This document shows, piece by piece, positions 34,523 through 42,678 of a DNA stretch of 64,000 nucleotides. The notes beneath the pieces are model-generated. The model ran no database searches and had not been told where the DNA came from. It saw nothing but the letters and a program-made list of their open reading frames with translations. A program made the position numbers and the translations under genes. The DNA lies in NCBI RefSeq assembly GCF_031843945.1, contig NZ_JAVTJJ010000004.1, positions 211,565 through 275,564 on the forward strand. Reading direction: 5' to 3'. The stretch comes from Paracidovorax sp031843945. GTDB taxonomy: Bacteria > Pseudomonadota > Gammaproteobacteria > Burkholderiales > Burkholderiaceae_C. Position 1 is the first letter of the stretch; each line of letters begins with the position of its first letter.

Positions 34523-35704
34523 ATGACTCTCAACCTCTTCCAAGACCGGGGCATGGCTCTGGACCGCCAACGCCTGAGCTGGAAAGACATGGTCGGCAGA
34601 CCCATCAGCAAACTCGATGACGACGCCTTCACGCGCGTGCGCATCATCCTGATGAACGGTGTCGAGCTGGACTCGCTGCGCACCAAGCAGGTCGCCCTGC
34701 GCATGAACGCATCGGCCCGCGTCGCCCTGGCGCAGCTGATGCGGGTCGAGCAGCACCAGGCCACCACCATCAACTGGCTGCTCGGCGCAGACCACTCGCC
34801 GCTGGAAACCACCATCGGCTACGAACAGACGGCCATTGAGGTCACGGCCTCGGTCGCGCAGCTGGAGCCAGACCCTTACCTGTCGCAGGGCTACCGGTAT
34901 GCGCTGCTGGAAGACTTCGACCATCTCTACCGCTATAGCGCGCTGCTGGACCGCCTGGAGGGCAAGGACCCCAACAACATCACGCAGGGCTATACCGACA
35001 TCGTGCCTGCGCGCGAAACCTGGTTCCACCACCGCGCCCCCGAGCACGACCTGCTCGAGCCGTACGGCCCCGATGCGGTGCTGGCGACCAAACTGCATGC
35101 GCTGACGCTCACCGGGGGCGAATACCAGACGCACGACTACTACATGAACATCGGCCCCGTGTTTGCCGACCCGCTGGCGCGGCAACTGTATGCCGAGATC
35201 GCTTCGGTGGAATCGCAGCACATCACACACTACGGCTCCATGCTGAACCCGAACGAATCGATTCTGGAGAAACTGCTGATTTCCGAGGCATGCGAGGTGT
35301 GGAACTACGCCGGCTGCGCGATGCAGGAGAGCAACCCGCGCGTGCGCGCCATCTGGGAGCGCTTCCTGGACTACGAACTGGGCCACTTCCAGGTCGCCCT
35401 GCAGCTGTTCAAGGACATTGAGCGCCGCGACCCTGCGGAGGTGCTGGGCGACGGCTCCCTGCCGCGCTTCATCGAGTTCCGCAGCCAGCGCGACTACCTC
35501 ACCCGGGTGGTCGAGCAGGAAACGGGCATGCGCAAGGATGGCACCCGTTTCGTAAACACCGCAAATGAAGGAGCGTCTTCGCAGTGGTACCGCGACGCCG
35601 TGAACGCTGCGGGCTCGCCGTCGCAGGCTGTGTCGGCCACCTATGCGTGGACACCGGGGACCGAACTGACGCGCCAGGACGCTCACCTGCGGCGTGCAGC
35701 CTGA
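34523..35704 (+). CDS. Ferritin-like diiron protein B
   Basis: The 393-residue helical product has E230-x-x-H233 (ESQH) and E285-x-x-H288 (YELGHFQ) separated by Glu258, with Glu200/His204 (EYQTHDYY) and Glu225 before them, consistent with a C-terminal ferritin-like bundle. An N-terminal half also holds paired acidic/His motifs (VEQHQ near 76, AIEV near 106, DFDH 131-134), so two bundles are possible. I did not recognise a named family. AAGGAG precedes the ATG. It is tightly linked to diiron protein A and a metallo-beta-lactamase-fold gene. Confidence 0.65.
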   Translation: MTLNLFQDRGMALDRQRLSWKDMVGRPISKLDDDAFTRVRIILMNGVELDSLRTKQVALRMNASARVALAQLMRVEQHQATTINWLLGADHSPLETTIGYEQTAIEVTASVAQLEPDPYLSQGYRYALLEDFDHLYRYSALLDRLEGKDPNNITQGYTDIVPARETWFHHRAPEHDLLEPYGPDAVLATKLHALTLTGGEYQTHDYYMNIGPVFADPLARQLYAEIASVESQHITHYGSMLNPNESILEKLLISEACEVWNYAGCAMQESNPRVRAIWERFLDYELGHFQVALQLFKDIERRDPAEVLGDGSLPRFIEFRSQRDYLTRVVEQETGMRKDGTRFVNTANEGASSQWYRDAVNAAGSPSQAVSATYAWTPGTELTRQDAHLRRAA

Positions 35705-35734
35705 TCCGCGTAGCGCCGCGGCAAGCGAGAGGCC

Positions 35735-36619
35735 ATGGTCAAGGTTCACCATCTCAACTGCGTCAGCGCCTGCCCCCTCGGAGGGCGGCTCATGGACGGA
35801 AGGGTTCCCTCGATATGGCAGCGGGGCTGCTTGTGCTGCCACTGCCTGCTGCTGGAAACCGATGCCGGCCTGACCCTGGTGGACACGGGCTATGGCTTGC
35901 AGGACGTGCGCCACCCAGAGCGCCGCCTGAGCAGCCTGTTCCTGTGGCTGATGTCGCCCGACCTGCGCGAAGAAATGACCGCCGCAGGCCAGATAGAGCG
36001 CCTGGGTTTCAGCTGCAACGAGGTGCGCCACATCGTGCTGACGCACCTGGACTTCGACCACGCGGGCGGTTTGGACGACTTTCCAAAGGCGTCCATCCAC
36101 CTCCTGCGGCGCGAGCGCGACACCGCTTCGGCGCAGCGAACCTGGCTGGACCGGCAGCGCTACCGGCCTCAGCAATGGAGCAGCCGCGGGCGGTGGCGGG
36201 TCTACGACGGCACGCAAGGCGACGACTGGCATGGCTTCAACTGCGTCAGAGGGCTGCACGGCCTGCCGGACGATGTGCTGCTGGTGCCACTGGCGGGCCA
36301 CACCCTGGGCCATGCGGGCGTTGCGGTGCGCGCTGAATCGGGATGGGTGCTGATGGCCGGCGATGCGTATTTCCATCACCGCGAAATGGATGCCGAGTCG
36401 CCGTGGTGCACCCCTGGGCTGCGCATGTACCAGACGCTGATGGAGAAAGACCGCGCCTCGCGCCTGTCCAACCAGGCGCGGCTGCGCGCCCTGGCGGCCC
36501 GCCATGCCGCGGAGATCCAGGTACTGAGCGCGCACGACCCGGTCGAGTTCGAGCGCGCGGCCGGCCGTCCGGTAGATGCGCCCGTGCCCATGAGCGGCGC
36601 CAGCTGGCTGGCCCGCTGA
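35735..36619 (+). CDS. Metallo-beta-lactamase-fold hydrolase
   Basis: This 294-residue protein has the MBL metal sites: THLDFDHAGG (His104, Asp106, Asp108, His109), GHTLGHAGV (His189), AGDAYFHH (bridging Asp210) and SAHDP near the end. The first site reads HxDxDH in place of the common HxHxDH, as in some lactonases. A Cys-rich N-terminus (NCVSACPLGG and RGCLCCHC) is unusual and could bind iron or be redox-active. It starts 30 bases after diiron protein B and is probably co-transcribed. Substrate unknown. Confidence 0.82.
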   Translation: MVKVHHLNCVSACPLGGRLMDGRVPSIWQRGCLCCHCLLLETDAGLTLVDTGYGLQDVRHPERRLSSLFLWLMSPDLREEMTAAGQIERLGFSCNEVRHIVLTHLDFDHAGGLDDFPKASIHLLRRERDTASAQRTWLDRQRYRPQQWSSRGRWRVYDGTQGDDWHGFNCVRGLHGLPDDVLLVPLAGHTLGHAGVAVRAESGWVLMAGDAYFHHREMDAESPWCTPGLRMYQTLMEKDRASRLSNQARLRALAARHAAEIQVLSAHDPVEFERAAGRPVDAPVPMSGASWLAR

Positions 36620-36675
36620 CCTGCCAGTTGAACTGCCACCTGAACCAAATGCAAGCTTCACCAAAGGAGTCCACC

Positions 36676-36864
36676 ATGACGGGACGCTCTCCCCACACCA
36701 CGTCTTCCCCCCAATCGCCCGAACCGAACCACCAAGCCGCCTCTGCCGGCAGCAGCGCAGGGGCACCTGAACGCAGTCGCCACCACTATCGCAACCACCG
36801 GTTCGTGATCGTCGTCACGCTGGTGATGGCTTTGCTGTTCTTGCTGATCTGGGTGCAATGGTGA
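36676..36864 (+). CDS. 62-residue single-pass membrane mini-protein
   Basis: The frame starts ATG 36676 with AAAGGAG 6 bases upstream. The first 38 residues are hydrophilic, rich in Ser/Pro/His, followed by RFVIVVTLVMALLFLLIW as a C-terminal transmembrane helix. It ends the diiron/MBL gene run, 56 bases after the MBL stop. Topology suggests a tail-anchored partner protein; no family recognised. Confidence 0.65.
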   Translation: MTGRSPHTTSSPQSPEPNHQAASAGSSAGAPERSRHHYRNHRFVIVVTLVMALLFLLIWVQW

Positions 36865-37097
36865 TGAGCCGGTAACCTGCTGCAAGTGCCGTAGCGGGCC
36901 AACGCCCTGGGCCGCCTGACCGCCGGAAGGTAAAGCACGGGCTGTCCGCTGGCGGCGGCGCTGAAGCAGGCCATCGCCGCAGGACCTTTCGAGGCCGGCG
37001 CACGCAAAGGTGCACCACAGATTACCGGCCGCGTCCTACAAAGGAGCAAAGGGTCGGGCGCACGATAAGGGTCCGTCCACATCCAGCCATCCCGGCG

Positions 37098-37577
37098 TTG
37101 CGGCTGCCGGGGGTGGCCTTCTCTCATTTCATCTTCTTCATGCCCCATCCCGCTTCTGCCTCCTGGGCCGCCGGCGTCCAAAAGGCTCACGCATTTCAAC
37201 CAGACTGGGAAAACTACGTGACCACCAAGGTGCGCCTCGTCCGCGCCGCTTTGCTGCCGGGCATCGACACCTTTGCCGAAGGCGATTGGCAGGTGCCCAT
37301 GGCCACCGGCTACATCGAGCTGTCGGGCATGCGCGCTGGGGCCTACCGCACGCAGCTGAAGATCGGCTTCACGGATTCAGGGCGCCTCGTCATGCCCACG
37401 TTCCAGATCATCGAGAACCTGGCCGTCGGCACGCTGGTGATGAGTTCGCTGTGCATGTCTTCGGCATTGCAGTTCGCCCACAGTTCCATGGCGCACATCA
37501 GGATCGGCGGCGACGGGCGCCGCAATGCGCTGGCCACGGACCTGGCGCTGCTCGAAACGGCTTGGGACGCGCCCTGA
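37098..37577 (+). CDS. Hypothetical protein, start uncertain
   Basis: The frame yields up to 159 residues. The C-terminal 120 residues look like a folded domain (alternating charged and hydrophobic segments, such as GYIELSGMRAGAYRTQLKIGF), while the first 40 are poorly protein-like. GTG 37218 or ATG 37140 may be the true start; none has a strong ribosome-binding site. No family recognised and no clear operon partner. Confidence 0.4.
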   Translation: MRLPGVAFSHFIFFMPHPASASWAAGVQKAHAFQPDWENYVTTKVRLVRAALLPGIDTFAEGDWQVPMATGYIELSGMRAGAYRTQLKIGFTDSGRLVMPTFQIIENLAVGTLVMSSLCMSSALQFAHSSMAHIRIGGDGRRNALATDLALLETAWDAP

Positions 37578-37689
37578 CAGCGGCGACCGGGCAGCGCACA
37601 CGGGAGTGACAGAGAACCCATCCTCGGCAGGCACGCTCGGCTGCATGCCTTAGATTGCGGGCTGCCCTCAGCCACTCGAGTCACCCGCC

Positions 37690-38514
37690 ATGCCCCGCTT
37701 CGCCGCCAACCTCTCGCTGCTCTACAACGAAGTACCTTTCCTCGACCGCTTCGAAGCGGCCGCGCGAGACGGTTTTGAGGCAGTGGAGTACCTGTTTCCG
37801 TACGACCATGCGCCCGAGCAGCTGGCCGCGCTATTGCGCCAGCACGGGCTGCAGCAGGTGCTTTTCAACGCACCCCCGGGCGACTGGAACGCGGACGAGC
37901 GCGGCATCGCCTGCCTGCCGGGGCGGGAGGCGGAGTTCGTTCAAGGCATTCGCAAGGCACTCACCTATGCCCAGGCGCTGGCCTGCCCCCGCATCCACGT
38001 CATGGCCGGCCTGGTGCCGCCAGGGGCACACGCCGCGGAACTGCGTGCCACCTACGTCGCTAACCTGCGCAACGCGGCAGCGCTGGCCGCCGCGCAAGGC
38101 GTGCAACTGTTGCTGGAACCGATCAACCCGCGCGACATGCCGGGGTTCTTTCTGAACCACCAGAGCGATGCGCACGCGCTGTTGGCAGAGATCGGCGCGC
38201 CGAACGTCGCAGTGCAGATGGACCTGTACCACTGCCAGATTGTCGAAGGCGATCTGGCCTCGCGCATTCGTCAGTACGTGCCCACGGGCCGCGTCGGCCA
38301 CATCCAGATCGCTGGCGTGCCCGAGCGGCATGAGCCGGACGTGGGCGAGGTGCACTACCCCTATCTGTTCGAGTTGTTGGACCAGCTGGGCTACGACGGC
38401 TGGATCGGGTGCGAGTACCGGCCTGCGCGCGGCAGCGCACCCCACGCCACGCGCGATGGCCTGGGCTGGCTGGCGCCGTGGCTGGGCACACCCACCCAAA
38501 AACTATCAAATTGA
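37690..38514 (+). CDS. hyi: Hydroxypyruvate isomerase (Hyi/OtnI family, TIM barrel)
   Basis: The 274-residue xylose isomerase-like barrel shows ANLSLLYNEVPFLDRF and FEAVEYLFPYDH at the start, LLLEPINPRDMPGFFL (metal-binding Glu) in the middle, MDLYHCQIVEGD and GHIQIAGVPERHEPD (His/Asp ligands), and a final Glu in GCEYRPA. Hyi interconverts hydroxypyruvate and tartronate semialdehyde, linking glyoxylate metabolism to glycerate; a glycerate kinase is at 12905. The OtnI branch acts on C4 oxo-acids and cannot be excluded. The last codons and TGA stop lie within repeat copy 5. Confidence 0.87.
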   Translation: MPRFAANLSLLYNEVPFLDRFEAAARDGFEAVEYLFPYDHAPEQLAALLRQHGLQQVLFNAPPGDWNADERGIACLPGREAEFVQGIRKALTYAQALACPRIHVMAGLVPPGAHAAELRATYVANLRNAAALAAAQGVQLLLEPINPRDMPGFFLNHQSDAHALLAEIGAPNVAVQMDLYHCQIVEGDLASRIRQYVPTGRVGHIQIAGVPERHEPDVGEVHYPYLFELLDQLGYDGWIGCEYRPARGSAPHATRDGLGWLAPWLGTPTQKLSN

Positions 38515-38550
38515 TAGCTACCAGCGCTTATCTATCAAGCGCTGGAGGCC
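38502..38550. repeat. Comamonad intergenic repeat, copy 5
   Basis: AACTATCAAATTGATAGCTAC, split as an inverted ATC/GAT arm, followed by CAGCGCTTATCTATCAAGCG and CTGGAGGCC, lies between convergent hyi and oxygenase genes and supplies the hyi stop codon. Confidence 0.85.
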
Positions 38551-38564
38551 TATTTGACTCAAAA

Positions 38565-39620
38565 TCAATATCGGTTAGAGAAATTGGCGCTGATGCGCTG
38601 GCGCAAATATTCGGCACCGGTGATGGGCGGGTGCTTGCGGCCCGGCCCTTCGATCACTGCGTCTTCATCGGCCTGCGCGAAGAAGGCCAGGCTGTAGCGC
38701 GCGCCCTGGTATTCGTGCGGCAGGGGGTTGCGCACGCGGTGGAAGTTGCTGGGCAGCTGGTCGTCGCTCCAGCGTGTGAGCATGTCGCCGATGTTGCAGG
38801 TGATGACGCCTTCGGCCGGCTGCACCGGCGTCCACGCGCGGCCTTCCATTTCCTTGCCGGGCAGCACCTGCAAGCCGCCCTGCCCTGCGCGCTGAAACAG
38901 CAATGTGAGGCAGTCGAAGTCGGTGTGCGCGCCGGCGCGCCACAGGCCCAGGTCGTCTTTCAGCGCCGGGTCCACGGCGAAGTAATGCAGCATGCGCAGC
39001 GTGCTCTGGTAGCCGGTGCTGGCGGGGTTATGCGCGCGGGTGAAGAAGTCGGGCGCAAAGCCCAGCTTGTACGCAAAGCACGACAACAGGCGCATGGCCA
39101 CGCTCCAGCACTGCGCCTCAAAGCGCAGCGTGGCCTCTTGAAAGCCGGGCAGTTCGGCCTCGCTGGGCCACAGGCCCGCCATGCGCGGGCGGGTCATCTG
39201 GTACGACTCTTTCTGGTCGGGCGTGCGGGTCGAAGGGCGAATCTGCGCCTTGTGTTCCCAGCCGGCATTGCGTGCCAGCGGCCACTGCGCCTTGGTCTCC
39301 GCAGGCAGCGCAAAGAAGCGTTCGGCGCGTTCGAATGCGGCGCCAATGTCGTCCAGCGCAATGCCGTGGCCGGTGACCTGGAAGAAGCCGATATCGACCG
39401 ATGCGCTCCACAGCGCTTCGGCAATCTCTTCCTTGCGCTGCTCGAAGTCGGAGATGTCGATGCAGCGCACTTCGCGCTCGGTGGTCTCGCGGCCCAGGCC
39501 GCCCATGCGGCCCTCTTTTTCCAGCTCGGCGATCACGTCCTGGGCGTTGGAGGGCTCGTAGATCGGTGCTTGCAAGGCAGATGGGTCTTGGGGGCGGTTG
39601 GCGTCAGAAAGAATGGGCAT
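38565..39620 (-). CDS. Isopenicillin N synthase-like 2-oxoglutarate/Fe(II) oxygenase
   Basis: This 351-residue protein has an N-terminal DIOX_N domain (EREVRCIDISDFEQR...GFFQVTGHGI) and a C-terminal double-stranded beta-helix with the iron facial triad His-x-Asp in GAHTDFDCLTLL and distal His in NFHRVRNP, plus ARYSLAFF carrying the Arg/Ser that binds 2-oxoglutarate. ATG 39620 has GAGGACC upstream and is preferred over ATG 39635. The substrate is unknown. Its divergent neighbour is a nucleobase-type binding protein with a deaminase, so oxidation of a purine or pyrimidine derivative is one hypothesis. Confidence 0.85.
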   Translation of the reverse strand: MPILSDANRPQDPSALQAPIYEPSNAQDVIAELEKEGRMGGLGRETTEREVRCIDISDFEQRKEEIAEALWSASVDIGFFQVTGHGIALDDIGAAFERAERFFALPAETKAQWPLARNAGWEHKAQIRPSTRTPDQKESYQMTRPRMAGLWPSEAELPGFQEATLRFEAQCWSVAMRLLSCFAYKLGFAPDFFTRAHNPASTGYQSTLRMLHYFAVDPALKDDLGLWRAGAHTDFDCLTLLFQRAGQGGLQVLPGKEMEGRAWTPVQPAEGVITCNIGDMLTRWSDDQLPSNFHRVRNPLPHEYQGARYSLAFFAQADEDAVIEGPGRKHPPITGAEYLRQRISANFSNRY

Positions 39621-40181
39621 GGTGGTCCTCGTCATGGGTCAATCCACAAGGCCCGTGGCACCAGCGCGGCATGCCTTTGCTGAAGGGCGCAGCGCCATGG
39701 GCTCTTGAAGGAACATGGCGCGGCTGGCAGCGTTGCGCACGCCGATGAAGGCGCCACGCACACCGCCCGGCACGCGCCGGCTTCAAGAGCAATGACCCGC
39801 CGGCTGGCTCCGCTGCAGGGGCGGAGCCAAACGAACTGAACGCTTCTACTCTTGCCGTGGTGGCAAGCAATTCACAGGCCAGCGAAACCGCGGCCACGCA
39901 GCCTCCAAACGCTCCATGACGGCGCCAGAGCGCACCAGCGCAATGCACGGCGATGCACACACAGTGCACAGCGCACCGGCAAAGCGCTTTTTCTTCGCGC
40001 GCCGGGCAAGGCGGGCCAAGTCATTCGCAGGCACGCTTCATGCAATGACGTCTGCCGAGTAGAAGCGTTCAGCGCAACCGGTTTCTTCAACCCGATGGCG
40101 CCCGGAAATTGCTCAGTTCGACCGACCGCGCACGGAGCATTTCCGCGCGCGCCGGCCCCCGACCGAACCGAGAGCCCTGCC
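39621..40181. other. 561-base divergent intergenic region with a spaced inverted repeat
   Basis: No supportable gene is seen between the oxygenase and binding-protein genes. The notable structure is a perfect 16-bp inverted repeat with arms at 39836-39851 and 40057-40072. The promoters of both flanking genes must lie here but were not identified with confidence. Confidence 0.5.
39836..40072. repeat. Perfect 16-bp inverted repeat, arms 205 bases apart
   Basis: CTGAACGCTTCTACTC (39836-39851) is the exact reverse complement of GAGTAGAAGCGTTCAG (40057-40072). The similarity ends sharply at both arm edges. This could be the ends of a small non-autonomous element or a looping operator pair. Confidence 0.7.
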
Positions 40182-41222
40182 ATGCAACGACGCCAATTTC
40201 TCTCCACCACCCTTGCCACCGCCGCTTCCGTGGCTGCGCCGCTGGCGATGCTCCACGCGCCCGCCGTGCATGCGCAGGGCAACCTGACACCGCTGAAGTT
40301 CACGCTCGACTTCCGCGTGACCAGCCAGACGTCGCCCTTCTTCCTGGCGCATGCCAAGGGCTACTACCGCGACGAGGGTCTCAACGTGAGCATCGACGTG
40401 GGCGCCGGCTCGGTCGCGTCCATCACCCGCGTGGCCAGTGGCGCATATGACCTGGGCCTGGGTGACATCAGCTCGCTGGTGGAATTCCATGCACAGAACC
40501 CCGACACGGCCGTGCAGGCCATCTACCAGTACTACAACCGCGCGCCCTTCGTCATCATCGGCCGGCGTGATCGGGGCATCACCGACGACTTCCAGTCGCT
40601 CAAGGGAAAGAAGGTGGCCGCCGCTGCCGTGGAGGCCACGCGCCGCTGCTGGCCGATGGTGGCACGCTCGCTCAAGACCCCGCCCGAGCTGTTCGATTGG
40701 GTGACCACCGACTTCAGCGCGCGCGACAACGTCATGGTGCGTGGCGATGTGGATGCGGCAACGTACTTCCACGATTCGGCCGTGTCGCTGTTTGCGCGCA
40801 TTCCGCCCAAGGACCTAGCAGTGCTGGAATACGGCAAGGCCGGCCTGCAGCTGTACGGCAACGCGCTGCTGGCCGGCAAGCTGCTGCAAGACAAGCCCGA
40901 AGCCGCCCGTGCCTTTTTGCGCGCCAGCAACCGCGCACTGCGCGAGACCCTGGCCGCCCCCGAAGCCGCGTTTGCCGCCATCAAGGCGCGCGAGCCCATT
41001 CTGAACATGGACGTGGAGCGCGATCGCTGGGCCATCACCCGGCAGTACCTGCTGACGGCCGAAACCCAGGCCATCGGCCTGGGCGCCGTACAGCCCGGCG
41101 TCCTCAGCAGCCAGGTGGACGAAGTGGCCGCCGTGTTCAACCTGGCCCGCAAGCCGGCGCCTGAACGCGTGTTCAACCCCGGCTTTCTACCTGCCGCTGC
41201 CGACCGCAAGGTGTCGGCATGA
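40182..41222 (+). CDS. NMT1/THI5-like ABC substrate-binding protein (second copy)
   Basis: The 346-residue product has a Tat-like signal (MQRRQFLSTTLATAASVAA) and KFTLDFRVTSQTSPFFLAHAKGYY, collinear with the 28397 protein. SGAYDLGLGDISSLVEFHAQN repeats the paralogue's pocket segment with small changes. No ATPase or permease is linked; instead the deaminase gene overlaps by ATGA. It probably shares the ABC machinery encoded at 29558-31161 and delivers a related ligand. Confidence 0.87.
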   Translation: MQRRQFLSTTLATAASVAAPLAMLHAPAVHAQGNLTPLKFTLDFRVTSQTSPFFLAHAKGYYRDEGLNVSIDVGAGSVASITRVASGAYDLGLGDISSLVEFHAQNPDTAVQAIYQYYNRAPFVIIGRRDRGITDDFQSLKGKKVAAAAVEATRRCWPMVARSLKTPPELFDWVTTDFSARDNVMVRGDVDAATYFHDSAVSLFARIPPKDLAVLEYGKAGLQLYGNALLAGKLLQDKPEAARAFLRASNRALRETLAAPEAAFAAIKAREPILNMDVERDRWAITRQYLLTAETQAIGLGAVQPGVLSSQVDEVAAVFNLARKPAPERVFNPGFLPAAADRKVSA

Positions 41223-41743
41223 GCGCCCAGCCCATCGCATCAGAGGCCTTGCCCGCAGAGGTGCCGCTGGACGAGCGCGACGGCCTGTACCTGCGCCAGG
41301 CCATCGCGCTGGCGGACAAGGCCCGCGCGCGCGGCAACCGGCCGTTCGGGGCAGTGATCGTCGGCGCCGACGGCCTGCTGCTGGCCGAGGCGTGGAACGC
41401 CAATGGCGAAACCGGCGACTGCACTGCGCACGCCGAAACCTCGGCCGTGCGCATCGCCAGCCCGCAGCATGGCCGCGAAGCATTTGCGCAAGCCACGCTG
41501 TATTCATCCGGCGAGCCTTGCGTAATGTGCGCGGGCGCCATCTTCTGGGCCAACATCGGGCGGGTGGTGTACGGCATCGACGCGCAGCGGTTGCGGCACT
41601 TTCGGGGCGAGCGGCTCGACCAGCGCGACGCGGAACTGTCGTGCCGCGACGTGTTTGCCGCGTCGGCGCACCGCATTGACTGCATCGGCCCGGCGCTGAT
41701 CGAAGAAGCCTCGGCATCGCACGTAGGCGCGTGGAAAGCCTGA
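41219..41743 (+). CDS. Nucleoside/nucleobase deaminase (second copy)
   Basis: This 174-residue zinc deaminase has AHAET (His71, Glu73) and EPCVMCAG (Cys101, Cys104). It is homologous to the 31158 protein but diverged, for example in the 110-150 region. Its start overlaps the binding-protein stop (ATGA). It most likely deaminates the imported compound; the base specificity cannot be read. Confidence 0.88.
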   Translation: MSAQPIASEALPAEVPLDERDGLYLRQAIALADKARARGNRPFGAVIVGADGLLLAEAWNANGETGDCTAHAETSAVRIASPQHGREAFAQATLYSSGEPCVMCAGAIFWANIGRVVYGIDAQRLRHFRGERLDQRDAELSCRDVFAASAHRIDCIGPALIEEASASHVGAWKA

Positions 41744-41789
41744 CCCCACACGGGCTGGCGCTGAGGTCGGCGCGGTTTTTAAGTCAAAT

Positions 41790-41840
41790 GGGCCTCCAGC
41801 GCCCGTATATCATGCGCTAGTCGCTCACTATTCGATAGCA
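41790..41840. repeat. Comamonad intergenic repeat, copy 6
   Basis: GGCCTCCAGCGCCCGTATAT, CATGCGCTAG and the TTCGATAGCAAT tail form a diverged copy that fills most of the 103-base gap before ureD. Confidence 0.75.
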
Positions 41841-41846
41841 ATACGC

Positions 41847-42677
41847 ATGACCTGGCTTGCCCGCCTGCAACTGGACTACCGCCGCGAACAGGACCGCACC
41901 GTCGCCCGCTTCGAGCACAGCGGACCGCTGCGCATCCTGCAAAGCCTGTACCCCGAAGGCGACACGGTCTGCCACAACGTGCTGGTGCACCCGCCCGGCG
42001 GGTTGGTGGGCGGCGACGTGCTAGACATTGCCCTGCGCGTGGGCGGCGGCGCGCACGGGCTGGTCACCACGCCCGGCGCCACGCGCTTTTACCGCTCATT
42101 GGGCGAGCTGGCACTGCAGCGCACGCATGCCGTGCTGGAACCTGGCGCGCGGCTGGAATGGCTGCCGCTGGAGGCGCTGTGCTACGACGGCTGCCAGGCC
42201 GAAAACCGGCTGACCATGGAGGTGGCGCCCGGCGCAGAGATGTTCGGGCTGGACGTGACGGCCTTCGGCTTGCCGCATGCCGACAAGCCGTTCACGCAAG
42301 GGCGGTTTCAGCAGCACATCGAAGTGCCCGGGCTGTGGCTGGAACGCGGCCGGGTCGATGCCAGCGACGCGCTGCTGATGGACGGCCGCCTGGGCCTGGC
42401 GGGCCACCGCTGCATGGCCTCGCTATTCTTCGTGACGGGCACTCCGCTCACGCGCGAGCGGCGCGAGACGGCGCTGGACAGCGCCCGTGCGGTGATCGAC
42501 GCCGACCCACTGGTGGCCACCGCCGGCGCCACCTGCCCCAACGACCGCGTGGTGGTGGTGCGCGTGCTGGCACCGGTGGTGGAGCCGGCCATGGCGCTGC
42601 TGCAGCGCGTGTGGGCGGCCTGGCGCGTGGCGCTGTGGCAGCTGCCAGCGCAACGTCCGCGTATCTGGTCGATGTGA
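41847..42677 (+). CDS. ureD: Urease accessory protein UreD
   Basis: This 276-residue protein matches UreD (UreH): HVPLRIL-like SGPLRILQSLYPEG at the start, VHPPGGLVGGDVL, TTPGATRFYRS, and WLPLEALCYDGCQAEN. UreD is the scaffold on which UreF and UreG bind to deliver nickel to apo-urease. In Burkholderiales ureD is normally the first gene of ureDABCEFG, but here a convergent phosphoesterase gene ends 2 bases downstream and no other urease gene is in the window. Confidence 0.92.
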   Translation: MTWLARLQLDYRREQDRTVARFEHSGPLRILQSLYPEGDTVCHNVLVHPPGGLVGGDVLDIALRVGGGAHGLVTTPGATRFYRSLGELALQRTHAVLEPGARLEWLPLEALCYDGCQAENRLTMEVAPGAEMFGLDVTAFGLPHADKPFTQGRFQQHIEVPGLWLERGRVDASDALLMDGRLGLAGHRCMASLFFVTGTPLTRERRETALDSARAVIDADPLVATAGATCPNDRVVVVRVLAPVVEPAMALLQRVWAAWRVALWQLPAQRPRIWSM

Positions 42678-42678
42678 G

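Noticed and set aside
34088..36766. 892-codon open frame on the minus strand
   Set aside because: It runs antisense to the ferritin-like and MBL genes, has no domain, and arises from GC-rich codon bias.
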